DNA of 64,000 nt from Chloranthus sessilifolius (GCA_021018995.1 CM037595.1:91090491-91154490); one strand, 5' to 3'; shown: positions 36,353-48,010, counted from the stretch's first letter. The notes: a model not told the origin generated them from the letters alone. A program made the numbers and translations.

Positions 36353-37235
36353 TCAAGCCATGATAAGCACGAGAAAGAGTCGTTCACCTGTTATGAATTG
36401 ATTGTCTTTTCTATTAATTGGGGTCTTGAGGGTTTTTGTGGGTGGACTTTCAACAATCTCATCCACCTTATAAACCATGACATATTCAGATTCAGTGTGT
36501 GTTGGCAATTTAGGAGTACCAAATGCATCATTGTTTACAACCAACCGACTTGAGAGTTTGTCGAAGCATTGTAGGAATGGATCTCTGAGCACATATGATG
36601 CCTCATATGTAATGCTCGACTATTCAATCAATGTAAAACAAGGAATTGTGTCATCCTCATGCAATTATTCTTTTGGTATTAGAGGAGTAATAGAAATTGG
36701 TTGACTTTCTTCCAATATTTTAATTTTATGTCACCCAACCATGTCTTATAATCTATCTCATATCTGCCCCTAAGTGTCATGGTCTCAACCTCAGGCAATT
36801 GGGCAGAGGTAGTTTCTTCTGCCCAAATTAGGTCTTGCGAGATGTTTATTGCTTGACTTGGCAAGGTATCTTCCTCCCTAGCAATGGTAGTCGCCAACTA
36901 CTCTACTTGATATTCAAGTCTCGCAAGACAGACAGATTGGGATTGGAGTTTGATTGGAATTGGAGTACTTCTTCTTGGGATTGGAGTACTTCTTCTAACA
37001 TAGTTAACACCCGGTGTTTGAAACTAGGACTCCATGGGGATTGTGAGTATTGTGGGTCAAATTGAGGTTGGTCTGAAATTCTTTACATATAAAACTGATT
37101 TAATTCACAACCCTGATTTAGTTCCCACCAATTAGGACCATTCTCCCCATATTCATCCCAATTTTTGTATGAAATTTCATAATTAAACCCATAAAATGAT
37201 GGGGTCATCGGAATTGTGGGAAACTTCATATCTCA
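36353..37235 (-). pseudogene. gag-like relic of element DE
   Basis: Broken frames on the minus strand read MKFPTIPMTPSFYGFNYE and DEYGENGPNWWELNQ (about 37130-37230). A SQEEVLQFQSNSNPNLS stretch follows, then LATTIAREEDTLPSQ (36850-36897) and ETMTLRG. This order, with a QLA-type segment and a TLRSG-like segment, is typical of the ORF upstream of pol in Athila/Tat-like plant elements. Several stops and frameshifts are present. The tail (36353-36592) is unrecognised. A TTGGGTTGCCTCCCAAGAAG motif near 36301, common in such elements, lies downstream of it. Confidence 0.6.
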
Positions 37236-37891
37236 AAGACATAAACTAGAAAATGAAAATACAATTACAAAACCCTAACTAAATCTGAAAACAAAGGTGC
37301 GTACCTTGGCCTCTTATGGGCGTTCCCTTCGAAGTTTTGATAGACTCGGTCCTCAATCTCTAAATTTGGAAATAAGTAAATTATAATTAGAAAATTACTA
37401 ATACAAACTAATTAAAAAGATAATAAACTAAAAGAAACATACAAATCCTAAAAAAAATCCTACAAATTCTACATAAGAAATGAAAAAAAATCCTACCAAT
37501 CCTACAAATCCTACATATCTTGCAAATCCTAAAGAAATCTTATAAATCCTAAAAAAAAAAAAAAAAAAAATTCAAAAATTCCTAAAAATTTAAATTTTCA
37601 AAATTCAAAATGTTTTTTTTTTAAATGAAAACGATCTGGACTGGTCACAGTTTAAAATCGATTGATTGATTTAAATAAATCAATCGATCAATTTGCCACA
37701 AAGTTGGCAAATTTCTGCTTCTCAGTCAATCGATTGATTTTCACAAATCGATCGATTGACTTGGCACGATTGAATTTCATAAATCAATCGATTGACTAAC
37801 AAAACAGTGAACAAAATCCACAGCCCGAGTAAGAATTTAAAAAAAATAAAAATAATACAAACACTCCTAAAATCAATAAAATTCCGCTGCT

Positions 37892-37909
37892 TTCCCAACA
37901 ACGGCACTA
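37892..37909 (-). promoter_or_regulatory. primer-binding site of element DE, decayed
   Basis: The minus strand reads TAGTGCCGTTGTTGGGAA. It matches the common plant gypsy site TGGCGCCGTTGCCGGGGA at 13 of 18 positions, and all five differences are transitions. It lies 6 bp inside the LTR end. Confidence 0.75.
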
Positions 37910-37915
37910 AAAACT

Positions 37916-39936
37916 TTATTGGTTTTAGAATATTACCCTTGCAAGTGCACAAGATCTTAAATAGATGGGCGAATTCAAGGGTGTCGAACTCACAGGGAAG
38001 GGTGAAATTGAATTAATTCTAAGAGTGTAAAATAAACCTAAGGAAGTACCAAAAGTGAGATATTTAATTGCGATGAAAAATAACAACTACACAAAACACA
38101 ATTAATGAAATTTAAACAAAGCTTATACAAGGAAAACAGTGAATAATCAAACAACGATGATAAGATGATCATGGATTCAACCTCAAGGGGTTAGGTGAGC
38201 TAGCCAGCTGGTACCTGCTTTCAAAAGCAGGAGACCTGAGTTCGAATCCCCTCCCCCCTTGAGGCCACCCTAGGGATTTATATCCTGTGATGACCTGACA
38301 TATGTTGAATTTGTGGTGCGCATGTGCCCCTGGGATTAGGCGGGTGCTCTAAGAGGCCTGGATACCCAGGTTATCAAAAAATAAAAGATGATCAAGGATT
38401 TCGCTCACCCTGTAATCTTTCTAAAACTAATCAATCAATTCAAATAGACAAACATTTATCCTAATTTTACTATAAGCAAAATAATTCGAGAAATATGATT
38501 ATTTGATTCGGCATACCCTATCCTAACACTATGACGCATTCAATCACGACATGAATCATGTGAAAGGATAACATATCACAAACGTATAACCATGACAATG
38601 ATAATCAATCATACGACATCCTATATCAATCTACAAGATTGATCTAGGTGTAACCCTTTTATTGCTGTTAATCTTCCGAGATCATGACTATAGACGAGCG
38701 TTCAAAGATATGACAAATAGCATGAACAACTAGCCATATGATTCAATATTTGTAAAAAGAAATGATTATAATTTTTCTTCTAACAATCTACACATTTCAA
38801 TGACAAATTATGTACCCTCATTTTACAACAAGCAAAACGATTCGATAAGAATGCGATTATGATAATCGACATATACTATCCTAACACTATAACGCATTCA
38901 ATCACGACATAAATCATGCGAAAAACATAACATATCACAAGCACATAACGACAACAAGTAAAATCAATTGTACGACATCCTATATCGATCTACAAGATTG
39001 ATCTAGGTGGAATAACTCTTTTATTGTCATCGATAACCAAGATCAATAGCTATAAATGATCATTTGATGATAACACAATATGCTCGAACTTAAAGTCATA
39101 CGATTCAATAATTATGACACGAAATGATAGGATTGAAAATAAATCAAATACACATCTAGGGGTCGCTTCTTCCTTGAATGAGCGGTTTAGCCGATCATCT
39201 CCGATCCACCTGCAAGGCACAAATTTGAAACTATCATAAAAACTCTCTTTAATTTATCAAGTGTTTAGATCTTTTAGGAAAAGATCCAAAATCTTACAAA
39301 GCTTTGATTCCTAATTACAAATTAATTATCAAAAGCTAAAACTAAAAATGAAAAAAACTAAAGAAAAATAACTAAGAAAATGTGACCAAGAAGACCCCCA
39401 AAAGAGCACTCTCCAAACGCTAAACATAGCTTTGTTTATATAGGGTGCAGGCTGAAAATATGTCATTTAAGGTCAATCGATTGAATTCCAAAATTCAATC
39501 GATTGAATTCAAAATCTCAAATTAGCGGGCTTAATTTGAATTTAAGTCAGTTTAAATTCAAAATTGAGAGTGAAAATATGTGTAAAAAATTCAATCGATT
39601 GATTTTCAGAACTCAATCGATTAATTTTAAATTCAGATTTAGCGGCAAAATAGGTGTCATAAACTCAATCGATTGATTTTGACATGTGACACATTTAGCT
39701 TTCATCATCAATGAATGGATCAATCGGTTCTTTCACAGATTTTGATGCTTCTGTTAGCTTCATGGTTTAATGCTCTCATGTAGTGTTTAATTATGCTCCT
39801 TTATGCTTCTACAAGATTCAACGGTCAAGAACACCTGAAACCACTAAAATTGTACAACAACCGTCAGATTGCTTTCATCGGATGGTTAAGTGTAGATATT
39901 TGGGTGTAAAATATAGTCATATTTCGGCACAGATCA
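37916..39936 (-). repeat. 5' LTR of element DE, carrying a SINE
   Basis: Starts TGATCTGTGCCGAAATATG on the minus strand (39936) and ends at 37916. It contains a minus-strand TATA box (CTATATAAAC near 39435) with TCAATCGATTGA copies upstream of it at about 39475, 39500, 39591, 39613 and 39665. The duplicated block is at 38457-39150. Confidence 0.85.
38172..38384 (+). mobile_element. tRNA-derived SINE (213 bp)
   Basis: The tRNA-like head has an A-box-like TGAGCTAGCCAGCTGG (about 38195) and a B box GAGTTCGAATCCC (about 38238). A tRNA-unrelated body follows, and the 3' end is AT-rich (TTATCAAAAAATAA). The direct repeat AAGATGATCA flanks it (38162-38171 and 38385-38394). The other LTR of the same element (near 27141) lacks the insert, giving an empty-site comparison. 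SINEs are RNA polymerase III transcribed and mobilised by LINE proteins. Confidence 0.9.
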
Positions 39937-39941
39937 AACTC

Positions 39942-42174
39942 CTCAAATAATAAGTGCTAAGAGTTTTGTAAATTTAATATTTGGTTAAAGTTTACAGTTT
40001 TTTAAGCCAAGGGCATATCTGAAATTTCATAAAAAGGTACCCTTAAATACATTCAACGAATCTTGAAGTTCAACCATGTAAGAGGTTGCTCTATGGTTAA
40101 AGGAAAAATCTTAAAAGGCACCACTTTATTTTTTTTTTGAAAAATACTCACATAAGTGAGTGCTCCGAGGTCTTCTTCTTCTCAGGCGAGTCGCAATGTC
40201 ATCGGCAGCGATAGAGATACCTATACTAGTGATGCTGAGGAAGAAGAAGAAGCTCATGGAGCCTTAAACCTTTGAAACCCTAAGGGCTCGTTTGAGAGCC
40301 AAGAAAGTCTCAGAAACTTAGCTATTGGACTGCGGGTTTCTAAGAATTTTCTAAGTAGAAAATCAGCTTCCTAAGCATTTTCTAAGAATTTCTTCTGTTC
40401 AAGAGTTTTTCTTGGACTGCGGGTTTTCCTTGCATTTTCGGAAGTTTTTTCTCAAGAAACCTCAGAAACTTAGCTATTGAGAGTATGCCCCACATAGAAA
40501 ATCACTAGACCTATTCTTCAAAAAAGTGCCAGCCAACGTCTTTATTAACTGCCAACTATGGCAATTAAGCATATAGTTAGTATGAGTTCAACGTCTCTAT
40601 TAACTTAAGCATATAATAATTAAATAAATAATTCAATTAAATTCATTAGGCATAGTATCTTCATAAACCTGTACGACAAACTATATGGTCGAATTTAGCA
40701 CCATATCGTGACTCAGTTCATGTTCCTCTCAATCAAGACTGTTAAATAAATGGGTCTTCTCTTTTATGGACCATGAACCAATTGTTATAGGAATTAGAAA
40801 GTTATGACCAGTCACGCAACGTTCCCATGTATCGGCTCGGTCGGTTTTGGCTTGGAAAGGCCTGGAACCGAAACCAAACCAAACTTTTTAGTTTTTCTTT
40901 TTGCCAAACCAAATCCAAATCGGTTCCCGTCCAAACCGGACCAAAACCGGTGGTTTGGTCCGGTTTGCTCGGTTCGGCCCAAACAATGCACAACCCTACT
41001 CATCGAGAGTAGCGCAGCACGCTCAACGTAGGATCGACCTCGTAGTACTAGAGCCACTTGTGCCACAGCCTGTACCGCAACCCCAACCCTGACCCCCTCA
41101 ACTCCCACTTGCGCCCCTAGGCTTTCATCTCTCTGCCCAACAAAGGGTTCCTACACCACCATGAGTCCGTTGGCCCGCCCCAGCAGTAGTTCCCGCCCAT
41201 CATCCACCAGCAGGTCATGGTCAGTCTGCACTTGTAGTACCACCTTATCCACCCGGATACATCGTACTCTCCCATCGACTCTTTACAGGCAAAACACATC
41301 AACAGGGAGTGCGGCGTAACCCCGTCTTAGTAAGCTCAAACTCTTCTTCTTCTTAGGTTGAGCTGCTAATGCCCCAACACTGTGATTTGTTCGACAGCTT
41401 TGACATTGTGATCAGGTCCCAGAAGTGTACCGTGACTTCCGCCCACTCATTTGATGGTGATGGTGACGACGACGATGATGTCTCTTCTCTTCTAGTATAT
41501 TAGTTTTTACGTTTAGTAAGAACTTGTTTTTTATGAAGGTTTATATTAGGCCAAAATTTTGAATGTTATGGCATAATCAAATATGCTACCGTGGTTTTCT
41601 GGTTTATAATATTAGTAGGTGTCTATCCTGACTACTTTTTGCTCTAATTCTAACGTACACATAACATACTAACAACAGTATTAAAAAACGCATATTAAAA
41701 ATTGTATTTTCAGAATCTACCCGACAAAAGTCTTCAACACATTACCGATTGAAAATATATAAAATTTGATAATCATCCGATCAGTATAATCGCTTCAATG
41801 AACGACATAAATATGTACGGCTCCAGAGCGCGGAAGAAGACATTGCAGTTTCTGACATTTTCTTCAGAAAGTGAAGAACACAAGAAGAGGTCAGAAACAG
41901 TAGGAAAATGAGTTTCTAGGTAATTCAAGAAAGTTCGCAAGGAAAATGACTTTATGCGAATTTGAAGGTTTTTCGCAGAAACAGAGGTGCTCATTTTCTA
42001 AGCTTTCCTCGAGAATGCTCAGTAACTACCGAACGAGACCTAAGAAGAAGAAGCAATGAAACCATTTGGAAACCCTATGAAGAAGAAGAAGAAGAAGAGA
42101 GAGATCCTCTTGAAAACCCATAGAACCCTCTTGAAACCATAAAAATTAGAAAAAGAAAAACAAGAAGTGATTGT
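39942..42174. other. transposon debris, unassigned
   Basis: A block of CCGGTTTGGTC/ACCAAACC-type low-complexity repeats lies at 40826-40985. GGGCTCGTTTGAGAGCC at 40283 and the inverted CCGAACGAGACCT at 42029 could be worn hAT-type ends. A short acidic-tailed frame (41369-41503, 44 codons) has no recognised family. (GAA)n tracts occur at 40232 and 42038-42098. Confidence 0.4.
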
Positions 42175-42306
42175 GTGAGTGACGGTGGGTGCCCATCATC
42201 AATGTTTAAAAATTGACAGTAGGTATCCAATGTCAATTTTAAAAGATTGACAATGGGCACCCACCATTAGTTATAAACCATTAAGGGTGGGTAACCACCG
42301 TCATGC
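42175..42306. mobile_element. CACTA-type subterminal repeat cluster
   Basis: TGACGGTGGGTGCCC, its inverted forms GGGCACCCACC and GGGTAACCACCGTCA, and short AAATTGACA linkers alternate. Arrays of such GC-rich inverted units are typical of CACTA element subterminal regions. No CACTA terminus is visible beside it. Confidence 0.45.
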
Positions 42307-42589
42307 ATACAATTATTTTTTTCTTCTTATGTTTCTTCGCTTTAGGATTTCAAGGGATTGCCATGACTCATGAGTTTAAAGAGAGTTTCAGTCTAGAGGA
42401 TGAAGAAAAAGAAAGAAGACGAAGAAAAATAAGTGGCTTTCAAGAGTGTCATGAGTCTCATTCGATGAGTTTCATAGGTCTCATTATAAAGATGTGGGTT
42501 TCAAAAGGGTTTAGGTTTCGTTCCAATGGTCTTATTCTAGAGGAAGGAGAAGAAAAAGTGTGTTTCATTGGGCTATTTGACTCACAAGA
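42307..42589 (+). other. unassigned open stretch
   Basis: An open frame from 42303 to 42668 (121 codons) with a hydrophobic start and a lysine/arginine-rich middle. No family recognised; it overlaps transposon debris and is probably not a gene. Confidence 0.2.
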
Positions 42590-43330
42590 ACGGAAGACTC
42601 GCCCGAATGGAGGACTAGCAGGAATAGAGGACTCGCCAAAACGGAGCTTGTTAGTTATTTTGTCATAATCATGATAAAACATAGATGTGTTCCAAAGAAG
42701 TGTTAAAATGCCAAGTAGATTCAGTGTTCTTGTTGGTTGGACGAACATCTGTGACTGAACTCACGGACATTCATGGTCATGGACATCCGTTAGTGATTCA
42801 CGGACGTCCATGTCCCAATGGTTAAAAGGGGGGTTAGTGTTTCGGGAAGTAAGACTTTTGTGAAAAATCTTAACTTTCAAAAATCTCTCAAGAATTTCTC
42901 ATTTCCCTTCTTTGAGATAATCTAGTGTTATTCTAAAATGATCTAAATTTCAAAAAAAACTTTGCCTCTGTGATCTGAGTGTTGTGGTTCAAATTTATTC
43001 TTGGCTCGTGTGAAATGAGTGGACCATCGTAAGAGATGACCGTTGAAGGCGATAACTTTACACTGTGAAATGGACAATCGTGGGAAGCGACCGTTGTTGG
43101 TGAAATTAGTGATAGAGCATTTCATTCATAAGTACTGTAAGAAATTAATTTTCATAGTGGATTGTTTGCCTTGGATTTGAGATAGATCCCGTAGTTTTTA
43201 CCTGTGATAAAGTTTTCCACGTTAAAATCGTCTGTGTTCATTTTGTGATACTGATTGTATCTTTATATCGGCAATAATATTGTATCGCTTATGATATCAT
43301 CATTTACCTTGAAATTTCAGAGCTGTATGA
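42590..43330 (+). repeat. degenerate copia-like LTR
   Basis: The stretch TAGTGGATTGTTTGCCTTGG (about 43157) followed by GTTTTCCACGTTAAAATC (about 43211) resembles the 3' part of many plant copia LTRs. Upstream lies the phrase ACTCGCC...GGAGGACTAGC with a partial repeat at 43330-43365. No flanking internal region or target duplication was found. Confidence 0.4.
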
Positions 43331-43942
43331 CTCGCCAAAACAGGACTATAAGACTCTCCAGAATGGAGTACTATAGCTGCGTATGGCAACGCTCCGTGGA
43401 GGCGTAGAGCGGCTCTCTGCTCCTAGGGAGCAGCTCTTGGTCGCGGAGCACCTATGGAACAACAAGTTTCCAACTCCATAGTAGCGACGCATACACCAAA
43501 TCTAAGGTTTGCGAGGAGCGGACGAAAGCAGCTCTACGGGTGTGGCCTTGTGGGGAGTGCTTGCGGGAAGCAAAGGTATCCCATAAACATTTGCAAAAAT
43601 CGAAAATGCCTTTATATATCAAACCTAATTTTCAAACTAACGAGTTCCTCTTCTCCAGTCGCATCGTCCCTTCATCTTCTCCAGCCCAACCCTAATGGCG
43701 ATTTCCTGATTTCGCAGGAGGGGGTTACTTGATCGTCATCTTGGTCGTCGTTTTTTCGAATGATTTGAATTTGGCTTGTGATGCAAAAATTGTTCGCATG
43801 ATCTGAAATCTCTAATCAAGGTATCTGATGCAAAAACTCAGCTCTCTCAGGCATTTTTTAGGATTTGTATAATTAATTTTTTTAATTTTATTTTTATTTC
43901 CATTTTTATTTTCAAATTTAAAGCTATAATGAGTTAACATAG
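43331..43942. other. unassigned DNA with GC-rich hairpins
   Basis: Contains CTGCTCCTAGGGAGCAG (near 43417), a perfect palindrome, within a GC-rich 200-bp patch. The open frame 43454-43732 is not recognised. Confidence 0.4.
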
Positions 43943-44211
43943 AAGATTTTTGGGTTTTTTGCAAATACCCCCTTGAGTTATGTTGATATTACAAATAACC
44001 CCCCCAGTTATAGCTATTTGTTTTAAACCCCCGGAGTTATCATTTTGGTGTTTATAAAACACCCTCTTTAACAGATACTACTTTAAATGGTTAACCAGTC
44101 GTTTAAGAATAGCCTAAATACCATATTTATCCTTTTTTAAATTAAATTACTAAATTGCCATCCTCTACATGTGGTGAAAGTAATTTTAAATCCACCCCTC
44201 CACTTACAAAA

Positions 44212-44838
44212 AAGAATAGTTTTAAATCCACCTACCAAATATTTGAGTTCACCCACGCTGAAAAATATTGACTGCATTGAATCGGACGATGGAGATCATT
44301 TATCGTCCCAACCTTTCACACGATGGATCTTGAGATCACGGTGGCACTATTAGACGGTTGACTGCATTGAATCGGACGATGGAGATCATTTATCGTCCCA
44401 ACCTTTCACACGATGTATCTTGAGATCACGGTGGCACCATCAGACAGTTGGCTGCATTGAATTGGACGATGGAGGTTGTTTATCGTCCCAACCATTAACA
44501 CGATGGATCTTGAGATCATGGTGGCACCATCAAACGGTTGATTGCATTGAATCAGACAATGGAGATTGTTTATCGTCCCAACCTTTCACACGATAGATCT
44601 TGAGATCATGGTGGCACCATCAGATGGTTGATTTTTTATTTAATGTAGTACACACCTAAAAAAATGACCTTAAAATTAATTTTAACTGTATACGTGATGT
44701 TAAGGTCACTTTTTTTAGATGTGTGCCATGAAATAAAACACTGATCGTCTAATGGTATGCCTAAACAATCTCCATCGTCTTATTCAATGCATCAATGTGT
44801 TTTAGCATAGGTGAACTCAAAGATTCGGTGGATGGAAG
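44212..44838. mobile_element. foldback unit 1 nested in the Mutator-type element
   Basis: Left end TTTAAATCCACC...GAGTTCACCCA and right end GGTGAACTCAAAG...GGTGGA are inverted copies. Between them are four 90-bp repeats and an inverted remnant (ATCTCCATCGTC near 44770). Limits are approximate. Confidence 0.6.
44271..44630. repeat. four 90-bp tandem repeats
   Basis: Units start at 44271, 44361, 44451 and 44541, each with RYTGCATTGAAT, ATGGAGATCATTTATCGTCC (or near) and CTTGAGATCAYGGTGGCAC. The spacing is exactly 90 bp throughout, with 5-10 substitutions between units. Confidence 0.92.
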
Positions 44839-45082
44839 TAAACGCGGTTAGGCAATCCAATTCCTAAAAATGGATCTTGAATCATATAGGAAATTGGAGG
44901 GACGAGTATTTTGAGTGGAACACATAGATTGAAGGTTTTCTTTTCAAGAATAATTGCATCGTTTGCTACAAATCCTCCATTGGTTGAGTATTTGTCCAAA
45001 CGTTGGCATGCTTTAATGGGGGAATCACCCATCTGATGAGTCTTGAATCTGATGGGGTGAATGAAGGGCCTTTTAGAAGAGT

Positions 45083-45482
45083 ACCTTTAAATCCACCCAT
45101 TGAATCTTTAAGTTCACCCATGCTGAAACATGTTGATTGAATTGAATCGAACGATGGAGATCATTTATCCCCCCAATCTTTCACATGATGGATCTTGAGA
45201 TCATGAACGTACCATCAGACGGTCAGTGTTTTATTTCACATGGCACACATCTCAGAAAAGTGACCTTAACATCGCGTGGATACTTAAAATTGACATTAAA
45301 GTCACTTTTAGGGGTGTGTACCACATGAAATAAAAAGTCGACCGTCTGATGGTACACCCATGATCTAAAGATCGATCTCATGAAAGATTGGGACGATAAA
45401 AAATCTCCATCGTTTGATTCAATGCAATCGATGTGTTTTAGTGTGGGTGAACTCAAAGATTTTGTGGGTGGATTTAAAGGTA
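45083..45482. mobile_element. foldback unit 2 nested in the Mutator-type element (about 400 bp)
   Basis: GTACCTTTAAATCCACCC at the left and GGGTGGATTTAAAGGTAC at the right are perfect inverted ends. Inverted similarity continues through GTTCACCCA/TGGGTGAAC, ATGGAGAT/ATCTCCAT and CCATCAGACGG/CCGTCTGATGG. It contains a single copy of the 90-bp unit of foldback 1 in each arm. Confidence 0.8.
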
Positions 45483-45815
45483 CTCCTTTTAGAATAGTGA
45501 CAAATTATAATGGCATGACTTGTAAATAAAGGTGAATGAAGGGCCTTTTAGAATGGTGATAAACTTTAATAGCATGACTTGTAAATATAAATGAATGAAG
45601 GGCCTTTTAGAATGGTGGTATTTTTAAAATATTGGTTTCAATAAGGGCAAAAGAAGCTTTCCGTCCATAAACTCACGGCTAGTTAACGGCAGGGGGTTAT
45701 ATGAAACAGAAACACAAAAGTAGGGGCTGCAGAATAAATACTCATAACTTAGGGGGTTTCTTATAATATTAGCATAACACGGGGGGGGGGTATATGCAAA
45801 AAACCCAAGATTTTT

Positions 45816-46092
45816 ATTGTTTATTCATTTGCTATCATTTTTATTTATAGATTACAACTCCCTCAGGCCTTTTCTGGGGTTTGTATAATTAATATTTTTA
45901 TTTTTATTTACAAATTTAAAGCTATAATAAGTTAAGATAAAGGATTTTTATTGTTTATTCACTTGCTATCACTTTTATTTATAGATTACAAATTTTTATT
46001 GTTTATTCACTTGCTACAGAGGAAGTAACTAGGCATTGTTTTGAATATGATCTATGCATATGACCTGTTTGTTGAAATTCCTCAACCACATC
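45816..46092. other. AT-rich unassigned DNA
   Basis: TTTTTATTGTTTATTCA repeats at about 45811, 45947 and 45985; otherwise nothing recognised. Confidence 0.5.
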
Positions 46093-46220
46093 CACTATAG
46101 AAAAAGGAATGACAGCCGTCATCGTAGTATTTTGTAGCCATCGGCGTACGATACGCCGATGGCTAGGGGCCTACGAAGAAAAGAGATGAACCGTCGGCTA
46201 CAACCGTCTGCCATAAGTGC
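46093..46220 (+). mobile_element. CACTA-type terminus with hairpin
   Basis: It begins CACTATAGAAAAA, the usual form of a CACTA (En/Spm) end. GCCGTCATCGTAG and CCGTCGGCTAC subterminal motifs follow. A perfect 12-bp stem with a 3-base loop lies at 46137-46163 (GCCATCGGCGTA, loop CGA, then its complement). The other end was not found nearby. Confidence 0.6.
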
Positions 46221-47748
46221 GGCAATTACGTGAACATCAATCATTTTTAAACCCAAATCCTTATAGACAAGACACATGCAAAGTTTTCATAACGAGAAAT
46301 GCCCAGCCAGAACAGATCTCCATGCAGTAGTGCCATCGGAAAAACCAAAATCTTCATGCAGTAGTTAAGGTAGATAAGAACTTGGGAGAATCCAAGGAAA
46401 TAGAAAACATGAAAGTATGGTAAATTAGCTTTCAGGAATCAACACTACCACATAGCAAGTAAAAGAATAAAGTTAAATTATTCCTCAATGGAATGATTAA
46501 ATCACCCAATAAAAGAAGTTGAGCTTTCTAGAAGGAAACAGAGAGCAAAAGACGCAATATTTGAGAAGTATCTGTAAGTTTTTAGAAATTATAAATGATT
46601 AGTGCAATGAATCTAGAAAGAAAAAAATAGGAAGAGAAAAATAATAGGAAAAATACTTTAGAGACTGATAGAGGTAGTGCTCACTAACAATACATGAAAG
46701 CATCAAATGATATAACCATGGCCCGTGGAAAACTCCTACGCCATATATACTCCTACATCGGTCTTTCAGATCTTGAGACCATAGGCGAATCATCAAACTG
46801 TCAATTTTTGTTTCCGCATTACACATCTCAAAAGTGACCCTAAAATCATATTTGATCGTGATGTGTGGCAAGTTTGTTTCGAGATATGTGTCATGTAGAA
46901 TAAATACCACTCGCATGGCTTTTCAGCATAGGCACGCTCGGTAATAAGGTCGACACAAATAGAGCTACCCTCTAATTTTAGGGAGCAATTACTTGCGCAC
47001 GCTAAATTGACCCTTACACATATTTTAAAAGAAGGTTTAGCATTTCGGGGACCTATCATGTCACTTAAACCCTCCGATTTGAAGGCCATGATCTAAAGAT
47101 TTTTGGTGCAAAAGATCGGCATGGAAACAATGTCTATCACACAATTCAATGCAAGCAAAGGCCATCATCTGCTTCAAATGATAAAATAGAAAGTGCTTTT
47201 GTGCCAATCTTTTTTGCATCAATGATCTTTTGATCACAATCTTCAAATCATATGGCTTAGATGATGTTCTCACATGCACACTACCCATTATACCATGTCT
47301 TTCATTTAAATTGTGCGCAAGTAATGTCTCACTTTCAAGGGCTAGAAATTCATTTACACAAAAATAGCAACCATCGAATCTCCAAAAATAAAAGGTGCCA
47401 GATTCTCTAAAAACATCTTTGACCACACACCTTGCTCCCTAGCCTGAAAATATAACATTAGTCACTTTGGTTTGGTAATATCAGATGCCAATTACCATGT
47501 TTTATCTTGTTTACTATGATAGTGCACCAATACCATTTCGGCTCTCTCACACACATTTCAAGACATGAAAACAGCCCCCTAGAGTTTCATATCGTCAAGA
47601 CAGCAGAACAAGAACATCTCATGTCCCAAATTTCATAAAACTATCCCAAAAGAACAAAAGTGAAGCTCTTACCACCCTTCCGCAGTTTCTATTTATTTAG
47701 TGATAAGGTAGTATTTCATATACCTATAGAAGATGAGCATAAAATCAA
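46221..47748. other. unassigned DNA and diverged foldback fragment; 3' flank of the E2 exon
   Basis: 46757-46920 resembles the foldback units at 44212-45482 (AGATCTTGAGACCAT, CACATCTCAAAAGTGACC). GCAATTACTTGCGCAC at 46984 and the inverted GTGCGCAAGTAAT at 47316 form another weak inverted pair. The minus frame 47061-47426 is not recognised. The last few hundred bases may be 3' UTR of the E2 gene. Confidence 0.4.

Positions 47749-48010
<262 letters not shown>

Larger units (their letters stand above)
26890..39936 (-). mobile_element. non-autonomous gypsy-like element DE, split by element F
   Basis: The minus-strand order is 5' LTR 37916-39936, primer-binding site 37892-37909, decayed gag-like region, insertion F (31451-36044), remaining internal DNA, polypurine tract, 3' LTR 26890-29584. 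The target duplication AACTC lies at 26885-26889 and 39937-39941. Each LTR is about 1.8 kb once its own insertion (solo LTR in one, SINE in the other) is removed. No RT or integrase can be found, so it depended on another element for movement. Confidence 0.85.
43952..45806. mobile_element. non-autonomous Mutator-type element (1855 bp), TSD AAGATTTTT
   Basis: The ends GGGTTTTTTGCAAATACCCCC and the inverted GGGGGTATATGCAAAAAACCC are extended by weaker inverted similarity for over 100 bp. The perfect 9-bp direct repeat AAGATTTTT is at 43943-43951 and 45807-45815. A 9-bp duplication with long inverted ends is the hallmark of Mutator-like elements. It encodes no transposase. The interior holds smaller foldback units and 90-bp tandem repeats. 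Confidence 0.92.

Noticed and set aside
38180..38255. Functional tRNA gene
   Set aside because: A and B boxes are present but the body continues into a 213-bp unit with a flank duplication, so it is the head of a SINE.
41369..41503. Acidic-tailed 44-codon ORF as a gene end
   Set aside because: Too short, no upstream exon or family recognised, located in transposon debris.
40283..42041. hAT transposon with GGGCTCGTTTG ends
   Set aside because: The inverted ends are short and diverged, no 8-bp duplication was found, and no transposase is present.
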